Positions 26,788-36,163 of a stretch of DNA of 64,000 nt are shown here, in pieces. The notes beneath the pieces were generated by a model. The model saw only the letters and a list, made by a program, of their open reading frames with translations, searched no databases and was not told the DNA's origin. This DNA is from JACKII01 sp965202745 (GTDB lineage Bacteria > Pseudomonadota > Alphaproteobacteria > Bin95): positions 310,001 through 374,000 of the forward strand of contig CBDBCB010000019.1 in assembly GCA_965202745.1 (NCBI GenBank), given 5' to 3'. Position 1 is the first letter of the stretch. The number at the start of each line of letters is the position of its first letter. A program made the position numbers and the translations under genes.

Positions 26788-28159
26788 GAGAAACAGCTGA
26801 CAGTTGGTGATTTTCCTGAGGGGCGGCATATCATGGCGTTGTTCCCGCGCCGCAATTCTCGCTGAGAAAAGGCTATGCCCCATGACGAGAGATACCATCA
26901 CCGCGTTGCCCCATCCCAAGGGATTTTCCGCCGATCCGCTGACGGATTTGATCCGTTCCGGGGCGCGGCAGTTGATCGAGCAAGCGCTTGAAGCTGAGTG
27001 GAGCGCATGGCTTGCGCCATTTTCCAATGAGACGACGCCCGAGGGGCCCGCGCGGGTCGTTCGTCACGCTCACCTGCCAGAACGAGAGGGAATGACCGGG
27101 ATTGGCCCAGTGCCCGTGAAAGGGCCACGCGGGCGGGATCGTGATCGGCAGGCTGAGAAGGGTCGGTTCTCTTCTTCGATCCTGCCACCGTATCTGCGCA
27201 AGGCGAAGTCCGTCGAGGACTTGCTGCCCTGGCTTTCCCTCAACGGCATTTCCACGGGCGATTTTCAGGCGGCCTTAGCCGCGCTGCTCGGGCCGAACGC
27301 GGCGGGCCTGTCGTCCCCCACCATCTCGCGGCTGAAGTCCGATTGGTGGGAGGAGTACGACCGCTGGCAGAAGCGCGATCTCAGCGCCCGGCGCATCGTC
27401 TATGTCTGGGCGGATGGCGTCTATTTCCAGCCAAGGATGGAAGAAAAGCAATGTGTTCTGGTGCTGATCGGCGCGGATGAATGGGGCCGAAAGGAGATAC
27501 TGGGGCTGATCGACGGCTATCGCGAAAGGACCCAAAGCTGGCGCGCGCTCCTGCTCGACCTCAAGCGGCGCGGCCTCAATCACGCGCCCGATCTCGCGGT
27601 AGGCGACGGTGCACTGGGCTTCTGGGCCGCCCTTCGCGCGGTCTTCGGCGCGACCGCAGAACAGCGCTGCTGGTTCCATAAAACCGGCAATGGGCTGAAG
27701 GCAATGCCCCAATCGGTGCAAGCGAAAGCCAAAGGCCCCCTGCACGACATCTGGCAGGCAGAGACGAAGGCCGAAGCCATGGCGGCCTGCGATTTCTTCA
27801 TCGAGACCTACGGCGTGAAAGACGAACAAGCGGTAGCCAAATGGATCAAAGACCGTGACGTGCTGCTGGCCTTCTATGATTTCCCGGCAGAACAGTGGAA
27901 ACACATCAGAACCACCCATCCCATCGAAAGCGCCTTCGCGACGGTGTGTCACCGGACAGGTAAAACCAAAGGCTGTCTGAGCCGAAAGACCGCCCTCGCC
28001 ATGGCGGTCAGGCTCCTGATGTCAGCGCAGGGCAAATGGCGAAAGCGCGACGGCGCAAATCGCATGCCTGGGATAATCCAGGGCATTGCATTCATCGACG
28101 GGATCAAACAAATGCAAAACGCCGCCTGATCAAGCCGTCACCAACTTTCGCCATAGCTC
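26788..28159 (+). mobile_element. IS256-family insertion sequence, copy B
   Basis: The element is 1372 bases with the same ends as copy A but opposite orientation. The left terminal repeat differs by a few bases from copy A. Flanks TAGGCGGGA and CAGGCGGGT are alike at seven of nine positions, so a weathered target duplication is possible. On the right it abuts a hydrolase fragment. Confidence 0.92.
26882..28129 (+). CDS. IS256-family (mutator-type) transposase, copy B
   Basis: The protein is identical over 415 residues to copy A (catalytic Asp in WADGVYF and VGDGALGF, Glu in HPIESAF). The ATG at 26882 is the counterpart of the copy A start. Identity at protein level indicates very recent duplication or gene conversion. 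Confidence 0.92.
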   Translation: MTRDTITALPHPKGFSADPLTDLIRSGARQLIEQALEAEWSAWLAPFSNETTPEGPARVVRHAHLPEREGMTGIGPVPVKGPRGRDRDRQAEKGRFSSSILPPYLRKAKSVEDLLPWLSLNGISTGDFQAALAALLGPNAAGLSSPTISRLKSDWWEEYDRWQKRDLSARRIVYVWADGVYFQPRMEEKQCVLVLIGADEWGRKEILGLIDGYRERTQSWRALLLDLKRRGLNHAPDLAVGDGALGFWAALRAVFGATAEQRCWFHKTGNGLKAMPQSVQAKAKGPLHDIWQAETKAEAMAACDFFIETYGVKDEQAVAKWIKDRDVLLAFYDFPAEQWKHIRTTHPIESAFATVCHRTGKTKGCLSRKTALAMAVRLLMSAQGKWRKRDGANRMPGIIQGIAFIDGIKQMQNAA

Positions 28160-28290
28160 CAGGCGGGTCGGTGTTCTGTCGTCTGAATAGGGCAAAACAC
28201 CTGCCACCGCCATGTGTTTCCAGGCCGCCGCGACCGATCCGTTCAGGTCAATGCCGCGGCAGGCGTCGGCAATGACCGGTACGGACAACG
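28160..28290 (-). pseudogene. C-terminal fragment of an isochorismatase/nicotinamidase-type hydrolase
   Basis: The minus strand next to IS256 copy B encodes PVIADACRGIDLNGSVAAAW, then KHMAVAGVLPYSDDRTP, which resembles the DACRGID motif and following helix of nicotinamidase-like cysteine hydrolases. Nothing of the catalytic N-terminal part is present. Confidence 0.45.
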
Positions 28291-28436
28291 CCGCCGCCCG
28301 CGAGCCAACAGCACAAGTGCTTTACATCCTTGTGTTAATGCTGACAGGTCTGGTTGCTACACTGCTGTTGCATTGGTTGCGCAGACGGATTTGCGATCCG
28401 TTGGTAACCGGGCGTTTTGCTATTGGGAGGGTTCTG

Positions 28437-29291
28437 ATGATCGTTGTGCAAATAACCGACAGCCATATCGAAGCGGCGGGTGTGCTGACCTATGACACGT
28501 TCGACGCCGCGGCCTCGCTGGCAACGGTTGTTGAGGCAATCAATGCCCGCGACCCCCAGCCGGATCTGGTCGTGCATACCGGCGACCTGGCGCATCACGG
28601 GGCCCCCGAACAATACGGGCCGGCACGCGAAATTCTGGGCCAATTGACGGCACCCTATGTGGTTTTGCCGGGTAACCATGATGCCCGGGAAGGTTTCGTC
28701 GCTGCCTTTGCCGATACAGGCTGGCTGCCCAAACAGGGTGAATTTCTGCACTATGTTGTCGGCGAATTTGCTCTGAGGATCGTCTGTCTGGATACGGTTA
28801 TCCCAGGCGTGCCCTATGGAATGCTGTGTCAGGAGCGACTGTCCTGGCTCAACACCCAGTTATCGGCAGCACCCACAAAACCGACGATTGTTGCCATGCA
28901 TCACCCGCCGATGGAGATGGGGCTGACCTTTTCCAGTATGGTGGGGTTGAGCGAGGGTGGACCCGAACTGGCAGCAATCCTTGCCAGGCATCCGCAAGTG
29001 CAAAGGGTGATCTGTGGCCATATCCATCGGCCAGTAACAGCGATATTCGGCCAGCGGCCGGTCTGGGCAGCACCCGCAACCAGCTATCAATTCAGCCCGG
29101 ATACCAGCGATGGGCAATTGCTTGCGCTGACGCGCGAGCCTCCAGGTTTTTCCATGCATATCTGGCTGGACGATCCAGTAGCCGGGCAAAACCTGGTTAC
29201 CCACTATGTGCCGGTCGCAGATTTTGGCGAGCCCATTTCCCTGATGCGACGGGGCAAGCGGGTTGGGCCAGGAGCCAATGCAAAACATTAG
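28437..29291 (+). CDS. metallophosphoesterase (CpdA-like phosphodiesterase)
   Basis: The 284-residue protein has the full set of calcineurin-like motifs: QITDSHI, VVHTGDLAHHG, VLPGNHD, AMHHPP and ICGHIHRPV. It is therefore likely an active metal-dependent phosphodiesterase; cyclic nucleotide hydrolysis (CpdA type) is the closest guess. The ATG at 28437 has GGGAGG nearby and gives the family start MIVVQITDSH. Two cyclase genes in this window are broken, so its partner enzyme is not here. Confidence 0.88.
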   Translation: MIVVQITDSHIEAAGVLTYDTFDAAASLATVVEAINARDPQPDLVVHTGDLAHHGAPEQYGPAREILGQLTAPYVVLPGNHDAREGFVAAFADTGWLPKQGEFLHYVVGEFALRIVCLDTVIPGVPYGMLCQERLSWLNTQLSAAPTKPTIVAMHHPPMEMGLTFSSMVGLSEGGPELAAILARHPQVQRVICGHIHRPVTAIFGQRPVWAAPATSYQFSPDTSDGQLLALTREPPGFSMHIWLDDPVAGQNLVTHYVPVADFGEPISLMRRGKRVGPGANAKH

Positions 29292-29483
29292 AGTAGATTC
29301 CGATCCACTTGGATCGGGTGAATCTGTTCGAAATCATGACATTGAAGCATCTTACTCCGCCCAATTAATCGCGAAAGCGATGCAATTGGACCGGGCGCGG
29401 TGCCAGCAGTCGCCGCGGGAGCTTGGCCTCAGGCTCAGCTCGCGTCACTATTCGTCCTGATAATCTGATCCAGGAGTACCGCC

Positions 29484-29870
29484 ATGGCTGAACGCAAAAC
29501 CCCGCCGACAATCACTCTCGAACCGCTCGGCAAACAAGTGCGTGTGGAGTTCGCAGGCGAAGCAGTGGCCGATACCGCCAATGCCCTGGTGCTGCGCGAA
29601 GGCGCTTTGCCACCGGTGCTCTATATTCCGAAAGGCGATATCCGCTGGGACCTGACGCAAGCCACCGATCGCAGCACCCACTGCCCCTATAAAGGCGACG
29701 CCAGCTATTGGTCTGTCACCGCCAACGGCCAGACGGCAGAAAACGCGATCTGGGGCTATCCACAGGCAATCGACGCAGTCGCGCCGATCCGAGAGTGCGT
29801 CGTCTTGTACTGGAATAAGATGGGTGCCTGGTATTTGGGTGGAGAGAAGGCAGATGCACCGGCTTTCTGA
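29484..29870 (+). CDS. DUF427 domain-containing protein
   Basis: The 128-residue product matches DUF427: VRVEFAGEAVADTANALVLRE, PPVLYIPKGDIRWD, the THCPYKGDASYWSV core and IWGYPQA near the end. The family is a small beta-fold of unknown function. AGGAG lies eight bases before the ATG. It is followed by the glnB promoter region and appears to be a single-gene unit. Confidence 0.87.
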   Translation: MAERKTPPTITLEPLGKQVRVEFAGEAVADTANALVLREGALPPVLYIPKGDIRWDLTQATDRSTHCPYKGDASYWSVTANGQTAENAIWGYPQAIDAVAPIRECVVLYWNKMGAWYLGGEKADAPAF

Positions 29871-30009
29871 TTGCGGCCGCCGGCACTCTCCAGAAAGCGA
29901 TTAATTAATCAGCAAGTTAATGCCTATTAATTAATCGTGGTGGCGAAAAATAGGCATTTTGGCTAGGCCGATGCCAGTTTCTGCTAGCGAAACAGAGCAC
30001 TTGCCAATC

Positions 30010-30025
30010 TGGCACGTGTTTTGCT
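30010..30025 (+). promoter_or_regulatory. sigma-54 promoter of glnB-glnA
   Basis: TGGCACG-TGTT-TTGCT matches the -24/-12 consensus exactly, with GG at 30011-30012 and GC at 30023-30024, twelve bases apart. Transcription should start about a dozen bases on, 35 to 40 bases before glnB. This places the operon under RpoN and presumably NtrC in nitrogen limitation. Two direct ATTAATTAAT copies lie upstream near 29900 and 29927; a clear NtrC dyad was not found. Confidence 0.9.
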
Positions 30026-30074
30026 TTATGAGGGTGTGGTATCCCAACCGCACCGCGTATTGAGCAGCAGGCCA

Positions 30075-30413
30075 ATGAAAAAGATCGAAGCGATTATCAA
30101 GCCCTTCAAACTGGACGACGTGAAGGACGCCCTGCACGAAGTCGGTGTCAAAGGGTTGACGGTGTTGGAGGCCAAAGGCTTTGGCCGCCAAAAGGGACAT
30201 ACCGAGCTGTACCGCGGCGCTGAATACGTCGTGGACTTCCTGCCGAAAGTGAAGATTGAGGTCATCGTGGACGACGCCATGGTGCCGCATGCGGTTGAAG
30301 CGATCCAGCAATGGGCGCATACGGGCCGCATCGGCGATGGAAAGATCTTCATTTCTACCATCGATGAGGTTATCCGGATCCGCACCGGCGAGACCGGTAG
30401 CGAAGCTGTCTAA
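30075..30413 (+). CDS. glnB: nitrogen regulatory protein P-II
   Basis: The product is the standard 112 residues and starts MKKIEAIIKPFKLDDVKDAL. The T-loop has Tyr51 (GHTELYRGAEYVVDF), the uridylylation site, and the ATP-binding GKIF and RIRTGE segments are present. It senses ATP, ADP and 2-oxoglutarate and controls glutamine synthetase adenylylation and NtrB. A longer frame upstream overlaps the promoter and is rejected. glnA follows after 45 bases, one operon. Confidence 0.97.
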   Translation: MKKIEAIIKPFKLDDVKDALHEVGVKGLTVLEAKGFGRQKGHTELYRGAEYVVDFLPKVKIEVIVDDAMVPHAVEAIQQWAHTGRIGDGKIFISTIDEVIRIRTGETGSEAV

Positions 30414-30458
30414 ACCCTATCCATCTTTCAGAGATTTTACCCCTAGGAGTGCCAGTCA

Positions 30459-31880
30459 ATGACGCTGAACTGCAAAACGCCCGACGATGTGCTGAAGGCG
30501 ATTAAAGACAATGATATCAAGCATATCGATTTGCGTTTTACCGATCCGCGCGGGAAGTTGCAGCACCTGACCCAGTGGCACACCACTGTCGGTGAAGACG
30601 AATTTGACGGTGGCTTCATGTTTGACGGCTCCTCCATCGCCGGTTGGAAGGCGATCAACGAGTCCGACATGTGCCTGCAGATGGACCCGACCACCGCGGT
30701 GATGGACCCCTTCGCTGCAGAGCCCACCATGAACATCATGTGCGATGTGCATGACCCGATCAGCGGCCAGCGCTACGAACGCTGCCCGCGCTCCATCGCC
30801 AAGAACGCCTTGGAGTACATGCAGTCCACCGGCGTGGGCGACACCGCCTATTTCGGTCCGGAAGCCGAATTCTTCGTGTTCGACGACGTGCGCTTCGCCA
30901 CTGACATGAACAACATGTCCTACCAGCTGGACTCTAACGAGGGTCCTTATAACAGCTTCACCGAGTTCGAAGACGGCAACCCTGGCCACCGTCCGCCGGT
31001 CAAGGGCGGCTACTTCCCGGTGCCGCCGGTCGACAGCGCCCAGGACATGCGCTCCGAGATGGTCAGCGTTATGGCGCTGATGGGCCTGGATGTGGAAAAG
31101 CACCACCATGAGGTGGCTTCCTCCCAGCACGAACTGGGCGTGAAGTTCGACACGCTGGTGAATACCGCTGACGGCCTGCAGACCTACAAGTATGTGGTCC
31201 AGATGGTGGCGCACGGCTATGGCAAAACCGCGACCTTCATGCCGAAGCCGATCATTGGCGACAATGGCTCCGGCATGCACGTTCACCAGTCGATCTGGAA
31301 AGACGGTCAGCCGACCTTCGCCGGCAACCTCTATGCCGATCTGTCGGAAACGGCGCTGTACTATATAGGCGGCATCATCAAGCATGCCAAGGCGTTGAAT
31401 GCCTTCACCAACGCCACCACCAACAGCTACAAGCGCCTGATCCCGGGCTTTGAAGCGCCGGTGCTGCTGGCCTATTCCGCCCGCAACCGTTCGGCTTCCT
31501 GCCGTATTCCGTATGTGGCGAGCCCCAAGGGCAAGCGCGTCGAAGTCCGCTTCCCGGACCCGGCCAGCAACCCCTATCTGGCATTCTCCGCCATGCTGAT
31601 GGCTGGCCTCGACGGCATCAAGAACAAGATCCATCCGGGCGAAGCCATGGACAAGAACTTGTACGACCTGCCGCCGGAAGAACTGGCCGACATCCCGACG
31701 GTCTGCGGCAGCTTGCGCGAAGCCCTGGAATCGCTGGATGCCGACCGCAGCTTCCTGACCGCTGGGGACGTTTTCTCCGACGATCAGATTGGCGCGTATA
31801 TCGCCCTGAAGATGGAAGAAGTCCACCGGTTCGAGCACACGCCGCACCCGGTCGAATTCGCCATGTACTACAGCAACTAA
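30459..31880 (+). CDS. glnA: glutamine synthetase type I
   Basis: The 473-residue enzyme joins ammonia to glutamate using ATP and forms dodecamers. Signatures: FDGSSIAGWKAI, FGPEAEFFVF, HEVASSQHELG, the ATP-binding KPIIGDNGSGMHVHQS and the adenylylation site NLYDLPPEE with the conserved Tyr. AGGAG precedes the ATG. It is intact and cotranscribed with glnB, and an intrinsic terminator follows. Confidence 0.97.
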   Translation: MTLNCKTPDDVLKAIKDNDIKHIDLRFTDPRGKLQHLTQWHTTVGEDEFDGGFMFDGSSIAGWKAINESDMCLQMDPTTAVMDPFAAEPTMNIMCDVHDPISGQRYERCPRSIAKNALEYMQSTGVGDTAYFGPEAEFFVFDDVRFATDMNNMSYQLDSNEGPYNSFTEFEDGNPGHRPPVKGGYFPVPPVDSAQDMRSEMVSVMALMGLDVEKHHHEVASSQHELGVKFDTLVNTADGLQTYKYVVQMVAHGYGKTATFMPKPIIGDNGSGMHVHQSIWKDGQPTFAGNLYADLSETALYYIGGIIKHAKALNAFTNATTNSYKRLIPGFEAPVLLAYSARNRSASCRIPYVASPKGKRVEVRFPDPASNPYLAFSAMLMAGLDGIKNKIHPGEAMDKNLYDLPPEELADIPTVCGSLREALESLDADRSFLTAGDVFSDDQIGAYIALKMEEVHRFEHTPHPVEFAMYYSN

Positions 31881-31920
31881 GCTGCCAAACGCTTAGAGCT
31901 GATAAGCTTGAGAGAGCAAA

Positions 31921-31954
31921 CCTCCGTCAGGTCATCCTGGCGGGGGTTTTCTTT
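31921..31954 (+). terminator. rho-independent terminator of glnA
   Basis: CCTCCGTCAGG pairs with CCTGGCGGGGG (with two wobble pairs) around a 4-base loop and is followed by TTTTCTTT. It lies 40 bases after the glnA stop. Confidence 0.82.
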
Positions 31955-32019
31955 GCCTGTTAGTTTTGGCCTTTGATTGTATAGGCAGACGGCTGCAATA
32001 GTGTGACGAGGATCGACCG

Positions 32020-32895
32020 ATGTCTATGAAAGTCAGGGCCTAGCCAGATAATGTAACCTTCGTGGTGGAGGAGGGGGAAAGCGTCCTGCATGCCGGGCTA
32101 CGGGCTAATCTCGGATTCGCACATGCGTGCGGAGGTCGGGCGAAATGCTCTACGTGCCGCATCTAGGTGAAGGATGGGCTTGGGTTCTGCAACCCGCGAA
32201 ACGAAGCAGAAAAGGCGATGTCCGAGCGCTTGCGGCTCGATGATCACGTCCGGCTCGCCTGCCAGTTGAAGCCGGAATGACCGGTATCCATCCGCCGTCT
32301 GGTGTTGGACGAAACCGATCTGATGATGTGCAGTCAGCTTGATCGGGAGGTGGCGAGCCGCACCGGCGAGATCTCCAACGTCACCATCTTCTTTAGCGAT
32401 ATCGTCAACTTTACGGGCGTCTCAGAGCAATTGCTGGCCTATTATGTCATGTACCTGCTGAACCGCTACTTTGTGCAAGCCGGAGACATCGTCGAGCGGA
32501 ATGGCGGCTATATCGACAAGTTCATTGGCGACGGCATGATGGCGATTTTCGGGGTGGACGGGCAAACGGATGCAGCACTCCGGGCGGTCAACGCCGATAT
32601 CCAGACGGCTGCTGTCGACCGGATGAAGCCCTATTTTCAATCGCTCTATGAGGTCGACTTCCATATCCGCATCGGCTTGCACTATGGCGAGGCGGTTATT
32701 GGCACGCTTGGCTCCGCAGGCCATGAGTGCATGACGGCTATCGGCGATGTAGTCAATGTCGCAAGCCGGGTGGAAGCGGCGAACAAGGAAGCGGGTACGC
32801 GTCTATTGATCTCGGACGCCTTGTTGGAGGAGGTAGAGGAGTTTGTTAACGTCACCGACTTCATCCGCACCCGCTTGCTTTGGCCGGTGTCTTAG
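32020..32895 (+). pseudogene. 2Fe-2S ferredoxin-adenylate cyclase fusion with three in-frame stops
   Basis: One frame from the ATG at 32020 encodes an N-terminal ferredoxin domain (VEEGESVLHAGL, HACGGRAKCSTCRI, VRLACQLKPE) and then a class III cyclase domain (TIFFSDIVNFTGVSEQ, YIDKFIGDGMMAIFG, RIGLHYGEAVIGTLG, IGDVVNVASRVEAAN). Stops TAG at 32041, TAG at 32164 and TGA at 32278 fall in the same frame, with collinear family sequence on both sides of each. The C-terminus also departs from the family after DFIRTRL. The gene is dead unless stops are recoded; the cyclase half alone (from about 32302) could be translated from an internal start but lacks a good ribosome site. Confidence 0.87.
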
Positions 32896-33266
32896 TTTCG
32901 ATGGGTGCCACGACCGCAAAACTTGTGCATGAACATAGAATTTATCTAATAAAAGAACAGAACATTCAATTATTTTTGCTGACAGTTGCGGTTTATGCAA
33001 GGAATTAATAAATAAAAGAAAATGGAATTATATTAACGATTCAAGTATTTTCTGATGAATTTATGCCATTGGGCTTTGAATCAGCCTTGGACAATAGTTC
33101 AGATTGAACTTGTATCGAAGGTGGCGGGCAGAGGTTCCAGAGTGCATCTGTCTGCAGCTGCAACACAAATTTCCCAGGTTTTGGTCTTGAAGGTCTCAAG
33201 AGCCTTGACCAGAAGCTCGCCACTACAACGGTTTTTATAGCCTCACCAAGCTACGGCGGAAACTCT
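32896..33266. other. AT-rich intergenic stretch
   Basis: The section 32930-33060 is distinctly AT-rich compared with the neighbours. Short frames here have no resemblance to known proteins. I see no repeat, RNA gene or terminator. Confidence 0.4.
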
Positions 33267-33740
33267 TTGACGCGGCTGTCGCGTATGGACTCTCCCCCTG
33301 AACAAACGTTGGCGAACTTAGAATCGGACTATTCCGCCGCTTATTCCAGTGCCGTGACGGTGCGATCATCGCTTAATGATCAACGAGCGGATTGTGCGAG
33401 TGGAATTTTCGGGGACCGGCTTTCATGGTACTCGGGCGACGAGGAGTATTTCACGATTTCAATCATTGCCCCTCAACTATCCTTGTGGTGCCGCCTTAAC
33501 CCTTTCGCTGGCCCGCCGAGTTTGAAATCCGGTGACCTTCTCTACATTGCCAGCGCTGCGCTACTGCACGAAAATCATGGCGCTTGGGCGATAAGCAAAG
33601 TTTTCGTTGAAATGCCTGATGGTACAACGCTCTGTAACAACGATGACAAAGGTAATCGCACCATTAAGGATATCGGAGGTGAGTTCGGAGCAGCGACCGT
33701 TGTATTGTCTGAGCTCAGTGCAGGGCGATGTGAGAAGTAG
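33267..33740 (+). CDS. hypothetical protein of foreign codon usage
   Basis: A 157-codon frame starting at TTG is not overlapped by any better gene. Its interior (SWYSGDEEYFTISIIAPQLS, LWCRLNPFAGPPSLKSGDLL, VFVEMPDGTTLCNN) reads like a real globular protein, and codon choice is less GC-biased than in the neighbours. I do not recognise a family. It lies next to a dead IS256 element and may have arrived with it. Confidence 0.4.
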   Translation: MTRLSRMDSPPEQTLANLESDYSAAYSSAVTVRSSLNDQRADCASGIFGDRLSWYSGDEEYFTISIIAPQLSLWCRLNPFAGPPSLKSGDLLYIASAALLHENHGAWAISKVFVEMPDGTTLCNNDDKGNRTIKDIGGEFGAATVVLSELSAGRCEK

Positions 33741-33820
33741 AATCAGCGTGAATAGTCCAGAATGGCGCTTACGATAAATCACTTTCAGATTTTTCCGTGA
33801 CGCGCCGGCCACCTTTTCTA

Positions 33821-35155
33821 AGGGAGTATCCGATCTTCTGTGTATGAGATTTAGCCCATGCGCGTTTTACGGGTCATTGATTGACCCGTTCTGGGTATAG
33901 AATAGCGAACTGGTTTCGGGCAGCAACCCATTGTCTGACGGCCCTGCCTGTCTTCTCAAAGCTGCCGATTGCCAGATAGATCAGCTTTGTCGCGGCGGCG
34001 TCGGTTGGAAAGCTGCCCCGTGTTTTGGTGGTCTTTCGGATCACCCTGTTGAGGCTTTCGATAGCGTTGGTCGTGTCGATGATTTTGCGCCCGGCTGGTG
34101 GGAAGGCGAAGAACGGGATGACTTCCTGCCACGCCCGCCGCCAACTCGGGGCGATTGAGGGGTATTTTTGGCCCCATTCGTCTTCGACCGCCGCGCGCGC
34201 TTTCTCGGCCTCTTTGTCATCTGTGGCTTGATCAATCGGCTTGAGGGCCGATGCGACGATCTTGCGGTCTTTCCAGCCGCAGAAGTTCAGGGAATGGGGC
34301 ACGAGAGGCACGATACAGGGTTGCACGGTGGTGTCGGGAAAGGCCGCATTGATGGCATCTGGGAAGCCCTTGAGGCCATGGACGACGGCGATGAGGATGT
34401 CTTCGACGCCGCGATTGCACAGGTTGTTCATCACCGAGAGCCAGAATTGGGCCCCTTCATTGTTGGCGATCCAAAGCCCCCAGAACCTCGCGGTCGCCCT
34501 CGGGGGTGACGCCCAATGCCCCGTAAACAGCCTTGTTTTTGACCTGGCGGCTTTCTGGATCGCGGATTGTGACCCCAAGCGCGTCGAGGAAAACGAGGGG
34601 ATACATCGGCTCCAGGGCGCGGTTTTGCCAAGCGGAGACCTCCTCCAGAACGGCGTCGGTGACACGGCTGACCAAGTCTGCCGACCCCTTCAGCCCATAG
34701 ACCTCTTCCAGAGGGGCGCGAATGGCGCGGGTCGACAGACCCGCCGCGTAAAGCCCAATGATCTTGTCGTCCATCCCGTCAATCCGGGTCTGGCCCTTCT
34801 TGATCCGCTCAGGCTTGAAACGGCCTTCCCGGTCGCGAGGGACATCAATTGGCAGCGCCCCAGCCTTGCCTTTCAACGTCTTGCGCGAAGGGCCATTGCG
34901 CCGGTTGCTTTGGTTGGCAGGCTCTTCGCCGGGTTTATAGCCAAGATGTTCGGTTAGCTCAGCCCCCAGCATCGGCTCCATCAACGGGACCTTCCGTTCC
35001 TTCATCAGACCCTGATCGCCCAGCAAATCCTCCGGTCGTTCAACGCCGCTCAGCAGCTCGTCCAGTAGTTCCTGGGAAATCGTCATGGTCGGCATGCTCC
35101 TTCGTGAATGAAGCAGGGACTGAATTACTCACACACAGAAAATCGGACACTCCCC
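33821..35155 (-). mobile_element. IS256-family element of a second type, inactivated
   Basis: Inverted ends AGGGAGTATCCGATCTTCTG and GGGGAGTGTCCGATTTTCTG bound 1335 bases around a mutator-type transposase. Differences between the ends and lack of a target duplication suggest age. It is unrelated in sequence to copies A and B. Confidence 0.82.
33874..35095 (-). pseudogene. IS256-family transposase, frameshifted and missing a catalytic Asp
   Basis: The N-terminal frame (to 34457) has LMEPMLGAELTEHLGYKPGE and the first catalytic Asp in VFLDALGVTIRD. Near 34490, after GDREVLG, the frame shifts to LWIANNEGAQFWLSVMN and continues to ERVNQ at 33874. The second catalytic position reads VVHGLKGF where the family has VVDGLKGF, so Asp is replaced by His. 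The third (TTNAIESLN) is intact. HLVRHS is also changed to PLVPHS. The element cannot transpose itself. Confidence 0.87.
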
Positions 35156-35295
35156 TGGACTGCCCTTCAGGGCCGGTAGGTGCCTGTACGGCTTCCCGCC
35201 ACCCGCACAACTGCTTCGCGGAAAGGCCGGATGTAGCGGGGCGCGGTTTGCCCTACATTCGGCCCAGCATTATCCCACACAAGTGAGTATGAGCC

Positions 35296-36162
35296 ATGAG
35301 TGAAGCAGAATACGTTCCGCCGAAGGTATGGAAGCACGAAGAACCGAGCGGCGGCCAGTTCGCCAGCATCAACAAGCCGACCGCCGGTGCCCAGTTCGAG
35401 AAGGAACTGCCGGTGGGCAAGCACCCGCTCCAGCTCTATTCCCTTGGCACGCCCAATGGCGTCAAGGTCACCATCATGCTGGAAGAGCTGCTGGCCGCCG
35501 GCCGCAAGGGCGCAGAATACGACGCCTGGCTCATCAAGATTCGCGATGGTGAGCAGTTCGGGAGCGGTTTCGTGGCCGCCAACCCCAACTCCAAGATCCC
35601 GGCCCTGATCGACCACTCCATGCCGAAGCCGACCCGCGTGTTCGAATCCGGCGCGATCCTGCTGTACCTGGCAGAGAAGTTCGGCGCCTTCATGCCGACC
35701 GAGCCCATGGCGCGGGCCGAGGCCATGTCCTGGCTGTTCTGGCAGATGGGTTCAGCCCCCTATCTGGGTGGCGGCTTCGGCCACTTCTATGCCTACGCGC
35801 CGGTGAAGATCAAATACGCCATCGACCGCTTCACCATGGAGGTCAAGCGCCAGCTCGACGTGCTGGACCAGCGCCTCGCCGCGAACGAGTATCTCGGCGG
35901 CACCGAGTACACGATTGCCGACATGGCCGTCTGGCCCTGGTACGGCAATGTGGTGAAAGGCCTGAACTATGGCGCAGGTGAGTTCATCCAGGGACACACC
36001 TACACCAATGTCGTGCGCTGGCAGGAGCAGATCGCCAAGCGTCCCGCCGTCCAGCGCGGCCGTATGGTCAACCGCATGCAGGGTGAGCCCTCCGAGCAGT
36101 TGCACGAGCGCCACGACGCCAGCGACTTCGACACCAAGACCCAGGACAAGATCGGCGGTTAG
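35296..36162 (+). CDS. yghU: glutathione S-transferase of the YghU type
   Basis: The 288-residue protein is close to YghU over its full length: FASINKPTAG near the start, GKHPLQLYSLGTPNGVKVTI, MLEELLAAG, GFVAANPNSKIPALIDH, RVFESGAILLYLAEKFGAF and QMGSAPYLGGGFGHFYAYAP. YghU-type enzymes bind two glutathiones and reduce disulfides. It is intact, with the ATG at the family start. A short repeat element follows immediately after the stop. Confidence 0.92.
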   Translation: MSEAEYVPPKVWKHEEPSGGQFASINKPTAGAQFEKELPVGKHPLQLYSLGTPNGVKVTIMLEELLAAGRKGAEYDAWLIKIRDGEQFGSGFVAANPNSKIPALIDHSMPKPTRVFESGAILLYLAEKFGAFMPTEPMARAEAMSWLFWQMGSAPYLGGGFGHFYAYAPVKIKYAIDRFTMEVKRQLDVLDQRLAANEYLGGTEYTIADMAVWPWYGNVVKGLNYGAGEFIQGHTYTNVVRWQEQIAKRPAVQRGRMVNRMQGEPSEQLHERHDASDFDTKTQDKIGG

Positions 36163-36163
36163 G

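Noticed and set aside
29263..29460. 65-codon frame between phosphodiesterase and DUF427
   Set aside because: Overlaps the phosphodiesterase end, low-quality start, no resemblance.
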